Positions 22,786 to 31,282 of a stretch of 64,000 bases of DNA are shown here, one piece after another. Location: assembly GCF_030247195.1 (NCBI RefSeq), contig NC_080671.1:467476766-467540765 (forward strand). The letters are read 5' to 3'. The DNA comes from Topomyia yanbarensis (Eukaryota > Arthropoda > Insecta > Diptera > Culicidae). The position numbers and the translations under genes are program-made. The notes under the pieces are model-generated. The model was not told the origin of the DNA. It saw only the letters and a program-made list of their open reading frames with translations, and did not search any database. Within the stretch, counting starts at the first letter, position 1; each line of letters opens with the position of its first letter.

Positions 22786-23468
22786 TAGGGTAAACAGGTC
22801 TAATACGCCCCCCTTAAGGAAAAATAGCTATATTTCACCATTCGCCGCTATGATCTTCTCCCTAACGACTCTAAATTCTTGTCATATTGGTTAGAAATTA
22901 GTACCCGTTTCATTTTTTATTAAAAACATCCTGATACAAGTACTATTAAACATTTTTCAAAGATGCCTAAATTCTAGATTTTTCTTTCACTCAGGGCAAA
23001 ATGCTCCCGGTGAAAGTGTACTATGCCCCACAACAAGAGGACGGTATGCCCCACAGCAATCGGTGAGTATGCCCCACAACAATGGGTGGGGCGTTTTGGT
23101 CGGTGATGAGCTGTTGTGAATACATGAATAATTCTACACACACACATAGTTTTAAGCCAAGCTAAAAACTAAGATAGTAACTATAATATTATAGTAAGCT
23201 ACTTGAAATAGTTCTATCAAATCCGACTGTTTCTAATTGGTTGTAATGCTATTGGAAAAAGTGGAAGCTTACATAAAAGTAGCTCTTTTGAAACTTTTGT
23301 GTATATTGTTGTTTTGCAACATATTAAAAATACCAAACTAACTCAGTACGTTGATTTCATGAAACGATACTGTTATCAGTCATTTTTACTTTTTAGATAA
23401 TTCAGGAATCCTGGGAATCGAAGAGGGGCATTTTGCCCCGGTGGGGCGTATTATACCCTTTTACCCTA
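22786..23468. repeat. TIR element with TAGGGTAA ends and GCCCCAC motifs (683 bp)
   Basis: TAGGGTAAACAGGTCTAATA at 22786 is mirrored by TATTATACCCTTTTACCCTA ending 23468, both next to GCCCC/GGGGC. Inside, TATGCCCCACA-like motifs recur about three times (23023-23080) with GGGGCATTTTGCCCC near the right end. Repeated subterminal motifs are a known feature of hAT and some other DNA transposons, where they bind transposase. No target duplication was evident. No coding capacity was seen. Confidence 0.65.
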
Positions 23469-24212
23469 CCAACAACAGTGACGAGGGAGAGTGCGAAAAA
23501 AAATGATGGGGCGCAGACAGCCGAGTCAAGTGACAACACACAATGATAATTTCTCTTTCCTTTTTGTCTACCACGCGAATTCAACAAGCGTAGTTTTTAT
23601 TCACTAAATAATCACCATATACGATTCAATCACTAGCCAGTGTTTATTGACCCTTCGCACTTGCCTTAAATTCGATCAAAATCATAGTACATACTGATAG
23701 TTAAACTTGAAAGATACTTATAGCTTATATGCTCCTGAATTGGTAGTAATGCATGTTGTTTTTTGACCTGGTTTACTGCAGAAATATTTATCAACAGACA
23801 GAGCATATTTTTAACTAGCCGAACACATCAACATGATCAAAACACAACATATATTTCTTTTAATTTCCTTGCATTTTAACCCTGCCTACTGTGATTGGGT
23901 GCTCTAGACTGTGAATAAACAGAAGTTAGTTTTATGTTATTAGGGAATCCCATAGAATACAGAATGAATATTATATGATTAAATATGACATTAAATGAGC
24001 AATTTACGTGGCTTGCAACTCTTATCAAAACGGTGACGGAAAATGAAAAACAATATTTCTCAAACAATTTTCGGTTAGCAACCAAACCAATTGTTTAATA
24101 GGTAATGTATTTGAACTGTAATATTGAATTCAAGACTTGCATCGTGCAGAATTTAAAATTCCCTTTGCTAGGCTTAATGTAATGACAATAATTTTCAAAA
24201 CTGACTGTCATC
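23469..24212. other. Unassigned intronic DNA
   Basis: Nothing is recognised. It separates the TIR element from the 5' region of the I-like LINE. Confidence 0.4.
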
Positions 24213-24533
24213 GAGAGGCTTCAGTCAAACTGAGTGAACAAAAGAGCGAAAAGACAGAACATTTTTTTCGCAAAGGCACTCGCGTAGTATGACTGACACA
24301 ATATGGTGCTATCACAGTGTGAGAACTTATACGGAAAGAGAGTCGAATATGAGTACTTGCGACCGTGTAGGAAGGTTTTCTGTTTACGGTTACCGAATGC
24401 AGCACTGGTCGCTGAATTACAGTTTGTGGTCAAATAGCACACCAAGGTCTTTAATTCATAACACACTTTCCATGCAGCAGCCACCCACTTTCTAGTCAAA
24501 GCGAGAAATTGAACGACACTGACTAAAGCTAAT

Positions 24534-25705
24534 ATGTCAGTTTCTGACGAGACGAATCCGAAACGCACCCATAGCTTTAGTAAGTTAGGATTTGTGCCGT
24601 TAACGTACAAAGACTGGTTTCACCGAAAAATTTCGCCCTTGTGAGAAATTAACTGAAAGAACTCGCTAGCCAAAACGTTGTCGCCGTACGAAGAATCACG
24701 AAGATGGTCGAAAAGATACCAGTCAATACCCCCCTTCTCGTCTTGTCATTCTCCGGGTCCTTCCTCCCAGAGTACATTTACCTAGGTCTCGTTCGAACTG
24801 CAGTTAGACAGTACTGCCCGTCACCCATGATGTGTTTTAACTGTGGCAATTTCGGCCACGGCAGCTGCTCCTGTCCCAATACGACCGTTTGCCTCAACTG
24901 CAGTGGCAGTCACGTGGTAGAGAAAAGCATTACTTGTAAATTACCCAGTCAATGTAGAAACTGCAAAGGAGAACACGCGACGCGCAGCAGAGAGTGCCCT
25001 TCCTACATGGAAGAAGAGAGTGTCATAAAATTAAAGGTGACAAAGAACATCACCTTCCGCGAAGCTCGTGCGCTGCTTCGTAAGATTACAGAAAAAACAG
25101 CTACGCCAATGTGCTTAAGGACCGCCTTAACCCTGAGAATAACGAGAAGGACGAGAACAATCCAGCTACTTAGGGAAGAACTGGCCAAAGCAAAGCAAGC
25201 TAACCAGAACTGCCAAACTGAAGCCTCCAAGGACCTCGAGATCCGTACAGTAAAGGCTCAGTTAGCCGAGACACAGGCACATAACCTTGCTATGCGCAGT
25301 GAGCTCGCTGCCCTCCGCGAAGATTTTTCCATACTTACAAAGCGCTCAGCACCTCCTAGTGACAATCAAACCAGCAAATCGACAAAAAAGACAGTGACAA
25401 CACCTACAATGCAGACACTAACCACGGGAGCAGTCTCTAAAACTAAACTCTCTCAATCATCACAAGTACAGGCTATGGAGACCGCCAATTATGATGATGA
25501 GCCAGACAAGAGAAAAAACAGGAAAAACAACAAGGGCCGCCCAAATGTAAGGGACGAGAAATCTCGAAGCCCAATTCAAAAAGACAACGCCCCAAGCAAC
25601 ACATACCATACCAGATCGAGTAGCGCCTGCTCAACAGTTTCTTTTGCTAAACCCAACACCGAAGACAGTTTGACAGAACAGGCTCACATAGACATATCAG
25701 ACTAG
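24534..25705 (+). pseudogene. I-like LINE ORF1 (Gag-like nucleic-acid-binding protein)
   Basis: An ATG at 24534 opens a short N-terminal frame (MSVSDETNPKRTHSFSKLG) that ends in a stop near 24640. Gag-like coding resumes in another frame (ELASQNVVAVRRITKM) and stays open to 25705. The main part has three cysteine knuckles, CFNCGNFGHGSCSC, CLNCSGSHVVEKSITC and CRNCKGEHATRSREC, near residues 44-105 counted from the ATG at 24704. A charged coiled-coil-like stretch and a Ser/Thr/Lys-rich tail follow. In this family ORF1 coats the RNA. The N-terminal part is shortened and frameshifted compared with complete relatives. Confidence 0.85.
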
Positions 25706-25864
25706 AATCAGGCACTTCAAACCAACTAGTAAACCACTCCAACAAACATCAACAATGGTGAATGAATATACCAACAACCCTTCTAACCAACTGACTTCAC
25801 ACAGTCCCCTGTCCCCCAACAAGCTCACAACAAACATATCGAAAACACTAAACTCAAGCACAAA

Positions 25865-26149
25865 CATTTTGTTAAAATCAACTACAACTGCGGATCAAGC
25901 GGCCGCATCCGCTGTTCCGACGATTTACAAGCCATTATTGTTCGCTACGACGCGATTGTATTAGCCATACATGAAACACACGTTCCACGTTGGTTCGGAA
26001 ACCTGTACGAGTGAGATCTCGTTGCTGGAGTAAATAGCTACCAAACAATTGGTCTCGCAATCAGGACCGATATCCCATCTGAAAAGATCTCGCTCAACAC
26101 CGAGTTGATCGCAGTAGCTCAAAGGATTAAATACCCCACTCCTTGTACG
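25865..26149 (+). pseudogene. I-like LINE ORF2, endonuclease N-terminal part
   Basis: The frame reads DDLQAIIVRYDAIVLAIHETHVP, the early block of an AP-like endonuclease in which the ETH/QETH glutamate contacts the metal. It continues to KYPTPCT, where the LTR element is inserted. A stop lies after NLYE near 26010. The last five bases (GTACG) are the target duplication of that insertion. Confidence 0.8.
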
Positions 26150-26259
26150 TGTAATAGCCCAGACTAAAGACGTCAGTTACTACTGAAAGAACGGCTCTGA
26201 ATAATCAGTTTATTCACAATCGGTTTCTTAGCCTACTTGATATATTTCTATATACTACA
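26150..26259 (-). repeat. 3' LTR of the Gypsy element
   Basis: This 110-bp LTR differs from its partner at 31168-31277 at only a few positions (for example CAATCGG versus CAACCGG, CTTAGCC versus CTTTGCC). That implies a fairly recent insertion. On the element's strand it is preceded by the purine-rich tract at 26260-26277. Confidence 0.92.
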
Positions 26260-26299
26260 TCTCTTCCTTGTTTTCTTAGTGATTTGAACTTCTATTATT

Positions 26300-26782
26300 T
26301 TAATTACATCTATATATTGCATAAACCTTCAAATATCTAGGCCTTTTGATTTGTCTTTTAGTTTCACGAAATCGTACTGGTCCTGTTTTAGCTCTGTCAT
26401 CTTCTTGCATCTCTGGCTTCTCAAAAGGATTTGCAGATACTAGTTTCATTGCATGATTTACATGCCTGTCCATCTCAGCTCCTGTTGCCATGTTTTTGAC
26501 AGTCAATCTTGTTCCAGCTCTTTTCAATACCATATGAGGTTGTGGATTGAAATTGGTTGTTAATTTTTTTCTTTTGATCGTATTTTTAATAACTACTTGA
26601 TCACCTACATCAATATTTGAATTTTTAGCCTTTCTCTTTAGATCTCCCGACACTTTTCTTTTTTCTTTCCTTATTTTATCGATGTCCTGAACTGCATTGT
26701 ATGTTTCGTAAATTTTTTCACTATTTATTGTTGGAATCTTATCTCTAATTCTTCGTCCAAACAGAAGTTTTGCTGGTTCCAC
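26300..26782 (-). pseudogene. Gypsy integrase C-terminal tail
   Basis: The frame starts with EPAKLLFGRRIRDKIP, the block that follows the integrase core in Ty3/Gypsy. It continues with VGDQVVIKN and an LKRAGTRLTVKN-like SH3-type fold and ends in a basic tail. It is in a different frame from the upstream core because of the deletion described for that core. Confidence 0.85.
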
Positions 26783-27440
26783 GTTCGTAATAGAATGAGG
26801 AGTAGAACGATAAACAAGAAGAAAATGTAGATCTGTTTTCCAATTCTGTATGGTACCGAATAGTTAATGTTAATTCCACTATTGCTACAAAACTTCTTGA
26901 ATTCCGCTGAGTGAAATGGCGGCCCATTGTCACAAACTATTTCTCCGGGAAATCCGAATCTCGCAAAAATAATTCTTAGTTTGAAATTGGTGGCGCAGGC
27001 TGTCATTGATGGCATGATCTCTATTTCAGGATACCTCGAAAAATAGTCAACAATAACTAGTAGATGTGTGTCATTTCCAATTTCAGTGAAGTCAAGAGCA
27101 ACTTTTTTCCATGGACCTGTTGGTATTGGTGATCGTATCATTGGTTCTGTGGAGTAATCAGAAACTATTAGCCATCCTTTACATGCATTTACAAATTCCT
27201 CAATCATGCAGTCAATCCTGCTCCACCAAACTTTCTCCCGTAAGCGTTTCTTCATTGTAACAATTCCTAGATGGGGTTCATGAGCCAACTCTAAAACACG
27301 TTTCTGCAAAAATCTTGGTATAATGATCTTTTTGTTTTTTAAAATAATTTTCCCGTCTGTTGATAAATCTTTTGCGATCATTCTATATCGATACAATACT
27401 TTGGGCCATCTTTTCGTTGGATACGATAACCATCTTATGA
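26783..27440 (-). pseudogene. Gypsy integrase zinc domain and catalytic core, internally deleted
   Basis: The zinc-binding region shows HEPHLGIVTMKKRLREKVWW followed by an incomplete Cys pair (NACKGWL), so the second cysteine is lost. The core shows KKVALDFTEIG (first Asp), VIVDYFSRYPE and IVCDNGPPFHS (second Asp). After YSVPYR the sequence jumps to a NWKTDLHFLLVYRSTPHS-like frame. The segment that carries the catalytic Glu, about 40 codons, is therefore missing and this integrase cannot work. A one-base shift separates it from RNase H near 27470. Confidence 0.88.
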
Positions 27441-27446
27441 GCTCGG

Positions 27447-27806
27447 TTAATTCGGCATCGTCTTTGGTATAGCATGTGTGAGAGCCACCGGGCTTGAAAA
27501 TGGGTCAGCGATATTGGCTTTTCCTGGATGGTAAATAACTTTGAAATTGAAAGACATCAGCCTCAATACCCATCTCTCTATTCTGGCACTTGGTTTTACT
27601 CTTTCTCCAAAAATGGTAACTAGCGATTTGTGGTCCGTAATGAGCCAAAAAAAATTTCCATGAAGATAAAAATAATATTTCTCGGCCGCCCAAACTAAAG
27701 CAAGAGCTTCACGTTCGATCTGAGCAAACCGTCTTTCAACATCAGAAAGCGTTTTGGACGCATAACTTACAACACGAAAAATTCCAGTGCTATCTTTCTG
27801 GAACAA
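27447..27806 (-). pseudogene. Gypsy RNase H
   Basis: The reading shows FQKDSTGIFRVVSYASKTL, then QIEREALALVWAAEKYYFYL (catalytic Glu), LITDHKSLV (catalytic Asp) and a C-terminal VIYHPGKANIADP. The set is the normal Ty3/Gypsy RNase H. It degrades the RNA strand during reverse transcription. A one-base shift near 27815 separates it from the RT connection. Confidence 0.88.
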
Positions 27807-27814
27807 AACAGCTC

Positions 27815-27993
27815 CTAACTAACAGGCCTGGCGTCGGCCATGACAAAAGTTTCCAAACGTGAATCATAATACGAAAGAGTTTCATTCTTCGCAAGTATCG
27901 ATTGTAATCTTTCAAATGCTTCTTGTTGATTAGCTGCCCATGTGAATGAGATACCTTTCTTTGTTAGTGTGTTTAAAGGTTTTGCAATAACGC
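27815..27993 (-). pseudogene. Gypsy RT connection segment downstream of the DNA-transposon insert
   Basis: Coding resumes on the left side of the 575-bp insert with AKPLNTLTKKGISFTWAANQ and QQEAFERLQSIL. It ends in FVMADA, whose Asp is the first RNase H catalytic residue. It continues the RT thumb that breaks off at 28569. Confidence 0.82.
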
Positions 27994-28568
27994 ATGCGGA
28001 ATAAAATTTGGACAAAATGCAAAAGACAATTTTTTTTTGTAGAAAACCCTTTATTAAATGTTCTCTCTATATGAAAACATTTGTCAGCTTATTAACTTAT
28101 TGTAGAAAAAAAATTGAGCCCGTTCAAGGAGCTTTATGACAGTTTGCAGGAACTTTTTGCAAAGAAGTCTAAAAAACTGATGTTGGCATATTCTTGATTT
28201 CTTTCTTTATTTTGATCATCATGTTTGTTAGTTTTAGGTCGAAAATTATTGGCATATACTCTCTGCTTCAAATTATTCCAGAAATACTCATTTAGACGCA
28301 GTGGTGGTACATTTGGAGGGATATCAGCCTTTTGTACAAAAGGTATGCCATAATCCTCCATTGCGCCAAAACCTTTTTTGGTATAATAGCTAGGTGCCAG
28401 ATTGTGCATTCGCTGCCATTTTGTTCACATGGTATCGCCTAGTGGTTCGAAATTAACACTGGATGTTTAAAATAAGTGTGCCTAGAGTATGACGTTTAGT
28501 ATGGTACCTAGCGCAAGGTTGCATTTTTAATTTAAAGCTGGAAGCGTTGTCCAAATTTCATTCCGCAT
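27994..28568 (-). mobile_element. ITm-type DNA transposon (575 bp) inside the Gypsy RT
   Basis: The terminal inverted repeats are ATGCGGAATAAAATTTGGAC at 27994 and GTCCAAATTTCATTCCGCAT ending 28568. They interrupt the RT reading frame, and removal brings the RT parts back into register. The flanks ACGC (27990-27993) and ACGT (28569-28572) may be a mutated 4-bp duplication; the TA expected for ITm is not clear. It keeps only the C-terminal third of a transposase, so it is an internally deleted, non-autonomous copy. Confidence 0.8.
28134..28409 (-). pseudogene. C-terminal fragment of an ITm DD37E-type transposase
   Basis: The frame reads NLAPSYYTKKGF, equivalent to the DLASxHYTK block but with Asn where the second catalytic Asp should be. 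It continues PFVQKADIPPNVPPLRLNEYFW, the block holding the last catalytic Glu, then LKQRVYANNFRPKT. Between Asn and Glu there are 37 residues, matching the DD37E spacing. The N-terminal DNA-binding region and first Asp are missing and the second is substituted, so it is inactive. Confidence 0.8.
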
Positions 28569-28572
28569 ACGT

Positions 28573-29352
28573 TAGTAGATAAGTTGGGAATATAACGATT
28601 CACAAAAGTTATTAGTCCCAGAAAACTTCGTACTTCTTCGGCTGTTCTAGGTTGCCGAAATTTTGAGATGGCTTCTAACTTAGTACTTGAAACTCTAACT
28701 CCTTCTTCAGATAGGTGATATCCAATAAATTCTAATTCTTTAACACATTCTACAGTTTTGCTTTCGTTTAAAATTACGTTTCTCTTGCGTAAACGGTTCC
28801 TGACAATTTCTGTTCTTGTTTTCAATGAACGCTCGTCAGGTGCGTGAATTAGGATATCGTCAATGAAAATGATAATCCACGGGAGATCGCCTAATATGGT
28901 TTCCATGCATTTTTGAAACAGTTCTGGCGCTGCCGATAACCCGAAAACTAAACGCTTGTATCGCATAAACCCAAGCGGAGAGATAAACGTCGTGATTTAT
29001 CGACAATCTTCTCGCAACAAAAGTTGATGGAACGCTTGTTTGATATCGAATCTCGTGAAAAATTTACTGCCTTTTAATCGACAAGACATTTGTTCCATTG
29101 TCGGTAAAGGATGAACTTCTCGTATGACAGCCTTGTTTGCTTCTCGTAAATCGATTATTATTCTTACCTCATCCGCAGTTTTCCGTTTTACTAACATAGG
29201 TGAAACCCACTCGGACGCTTCATTCACTCGTTCAATTATATCCTGGCTTTCTAATTCCTTTAATTTGAGTAGAGTGAGTTCTTCTAATGGTATAGGTATT
29301 CGCCGAATAGATTGTCTAACTGATTTGTTTGTTTTAATCGATGCGTACATAT
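28573..29352 (-). pseudogene. Gypsy reverse transcriptase
   Basis: Motifs in order: RRIPIPLEEL, SQDIIERVNEASEWVSPMLV, VRIIIDLREANKAV, FTRFDIKQAFHQLLL, then a TAA stop (28997-28999), YKRLVFGLSAAPELFQK, the catalytic IIFIDDILIH and RSFLGLITFVNRYIPNL. Apart from the single stop, the frame is continuous to the DNA-transposon insertion at 28568. The FIDD box is intact. This RT type resembles mag-like Ty3/Gypsy elements. The frame starts right after the possible acceptor at 29353. Confidence 0.9.
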
Positions 29353-29410
29353 CTAATATTAACTATTATTCATTATGTAAAATAGATAAAATTAAATTAC
29401 TGCCCTTTAC
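29353..29410 (-). other. Intron-like gap (58 bp) between Gypsy protease and RT
   Basis: On the minus strand the protease frame ends AAAG|GTAAAG and the RT frame resumes after ATATTAG|ATATG. Skipping the 58 bases leaves a complete codon across the join and continuous homology into the usual pre-RT peptide. Reading through meets a stop. The size and AT richness suit a dipteran short intron, but a decayed linker cannot be excluded. Confidence 0.45.
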
Positions 29411-30116
29411 CTTTAATAGCAGGGAATGGTGTTTGAGAAACTACATGTAGAAACTTCACGATGCCTAGAGCTTCAGATGTTTTACCAGATAGTAGTGAAC
29501 ACTTCCCATCTTGAATAACGAACAATGTTGTATCACAACTTTTGTTTCCAAGCTTGATCTCTGCATCTATTTTTCCAAGCACTATCAACGGTTTGTTACT
29601 TCCATAAGCCCGAAAAATCTTGATACTGCCCTTCCTAACATCAAACCCTGTAAATCCAACGCGTTTTATCATCTTCCAATCAGCCAAACTCAATACATCT
29701 TCATCTGCGCCTGTATCCACGATAAACTTTACCGAAACTCCACCTACATCAACCTCAATTGATCGTTTTCCCTCTAGATGGAACAGATCGTGAATTTCGA
29801 CCTTTTCGGTAACATCGTCAACTTCTCGAATAAACTTCTGTTTCCTGGTTTGTTGATGGTTTTGATTCTGATGACTGTATGGTTTAACTCCGGGTACATT
29901 CTTACGAGCCATCTTATGGAAACTTTTCCGATCGGTCTTACAGCATCTCGCGAAATGTCCGAGCTTTCCACATAACCGGCATACTTCGAACGTGCTGGAC
30001 ATTTTGGATCATTCCCCCAAATGGTTTCCGGAGCATCTGTTACACTTAACCTTTTTTTCATTGATTTGACATATATCTGCCGAATTAGATGCTGGTTTGT
30101 TTCGAAGCTCTTGAAC
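29411..30116 (-). pseudogene. Gypsy Gag knuckles and aspartic protease
   Basis: The first knuckle (KCNRCSGNHLG, then NDPKC) and the second (CRLCGKLGHFARCC) are split by small frameshifts near 30000-30035. The protease follows with VKFIVDTGADEDVLS and the distal LLSGKTSEALGI block. The order knuckles-protease is normal for Gag-Pol of this group. It lies between two intron-like gaps. Confidence 0.85.
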
Positions 30117-30183
30117 CTGTTACATCAGTGTCAATCATCAATTAATAAATATAAACCATAATATTTGTATTACATTTATATAC
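30117..30183 (-). other. Intron-like gap (67 bp) inside Gypsy gag
   Basis: The capsid-like frame ends at KAQ with CAG|GTATAT, and coding resumes after GATGTAACAG|GTTCAAG (QELRNKPAS). Both sides are in phase 0, and the gap contains a stop and is not a multiple of three. The acceptor's pyrimidine tract is weak. It may be a true intron or a coincidental insertion. Confidence 0.45.
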
Positions 30184-30591
30184 CTGAGCTTTAACGGACT
30201 CATGTGTACGACCAACCTTCATCATGTCGTCCAAAGGTCTATCGCATTCGAGATACTTGGCTCTAAGTTTATCAACTGATTCTGTAGCGAACACTATTTG
30301 ATCCATAATCATATGATCCAATTGATCACCAAAATCACAGTTAACAGCTTGTGATCGTAGACGCACAACAAAATGGTCCAATTTCTCCTGAGGGTTAAAT
30401 GTAATTTGACGAAATCTAAACCTCTCATAGCGTAGAGACATTTTCGGCGAGAAATAATCATCCAAAACTTCCATTGCCGCACGAAAAGGATTATCTAACA
30501 CATGTGATTCCTCAAAATTTGCGGTTTGTGCGATTTTCTGACTGACTTGAGGGCTAAATATGCCATAACTTGGTCTCTCCATACTTCTCAC
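30184..30591 (-). pseudogene. Gypsy Gag capsid-like segment
   Basis: A retrotransposon Gag domain is recognisable from the order DDYFSPKMSLRYERFRFRQ, EKLDHFVVRLRSQAVNCDFG, MIMDQIVF and a DKLRAKYLE block. This corresponds to the C-terminal half of the capsid. About 70 N-terminal residues expected in relatives are not seen in frame upstream; they may lie in decayed sequence up to about 30700. Confidence 0.82.
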
Positions 30592-30848
30592 CTAGAATTT
30601 GTTTGACCATCACCATTTTCTATAAAAGGCGCGATATTGAAATCCAGCTGAATATTGTGAAATAAATTGAGTTAGTTTTCCACTGTTCCTTTTATTTGAA
30701 GAAAATTCAGTTTCAATTTATTCCTTTTATAGCTTCTAATTAGGTTACGCATCCCAGTAACCATCACATAATTGTGTTTATGTTTCTTAGCAACGGTTGT
30801 CAGGAATTTTTTTTTCGAATCTTTTTTTTCATAAGCGTGAAAAATCTA

Positions 30849-30965
30849 ATCAAGCGAACGGATCGTTCTAATTACCGATGGACCTGAGTCCCATCTTGGT
30901 CAGTTCAATCAAACGAACGGATCGTTCTGATTACCGATGGACTTGAGTCCCATCGTTAAGAAGGT
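30849..30965. repeat. 59-bp tandem duplication in the Gypsy leader
   Basis: The phrase GAACGGATCGTTCT..TTACCGATGG occurs at 30856 and again at 30915, with a period of 59 bases and a few substitutions. It lies between the primer-binding site and gag. Each unit contains the inverted pair GAACGATC/GATCGTTC. Leader tandem repeats occur in other Gypsy elements, where they can bind host factors; that role is not shown here. Confidence 0.75.
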
Positions 30966-31156
30966 AAACGAACGAACACATGGTTCTAAATTCGGATTAA
31001 TACATGGAATAAATTGCTCTGAATTTCTAATATTTTATCATGATATGCACTCTACTTACACGGGACATCCTGTCAAAGTATTTTTCTTCACAACTTGTAA
31101 TGAAAACGGGACTGTGAGAAAATTCTTGAGATCTTCGCGTATTCTTCGAGCTCCCA

Positions 31157-31167
31157 CTCGTCGCCAA
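31157..31167 (-). promoter_or_regulatory. Putative primer-binding site of the Gypsy element
   Basis: Directly inside the 5' LTR the minus strand reads TTGGCGACGAG. TGGCGAC is a known start of primer-binding sites complementary to a tRNA 3' end in arthropod Gypsy elements, often tRNA-Arg. The downstream match to a specific tRNA was not checked. Confidence 0.55.
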
Positions 31168-31277
31168 TGTAATAGCCCAGACTAAAGACGTCAGTTACTA
31201 CTGAAAGAACGGCTCTGAATAATCAGTTTATTCACAACCGGTTTCTTTGCCTACTTGATATATTTCTATACACTACA
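31168..31277 (-). repeat. 5' LTR of the Gypsy element
   Basis: This is the partner of 26150-26259 and adjoins the target duplication GTACG at 31278-31282. On the element's strand it runs from TGTAGTG to CTATTACA, with TG..CA ends. At 110 bp it is unusually short for Ty3/Gypsy. Confidence 0.92.
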
Positions 31278-31282
31278 GTACG

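Larger units (their letters stand above)
26150..31277 (-). mobile_element. Ty3/Gypsy (mag-like) retrotransposon with 110-bp LTRs
   Basis: Two near-identical 110-bp LTRs (26150-26259, 31168-31277) start TGTAATAGCCC and end ACTACA on the plus strand. The 5-bp duplication GTACG flanks both sides (26145-26149, 31278-31282). The element reads on the minus strand: Gag, knuckles, protease, RT, RNase H, integrase. Next to the 31168 LTR lies TGGCGACGAG as a putative primer-binding site. Next to the 26259 LTR is a purine run (AAAACAAGGAAGAGA) as polypurine tract. A 575-bp DNA transposon, an integrase deletion, one in-frame stop in RT and some frameshifts inactivate it. Two GT-AG intron-like gaps lie in the coding part. 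Confidence 0.93.

Noticed and set aside
22990..23100. A CRISPR-like or satellite array suggested by repeated GCCCCACA
   Set aside because: Units are short and irregularly spaced and fall inside a TIR element; subterminal transposon motifs are a better explanation.
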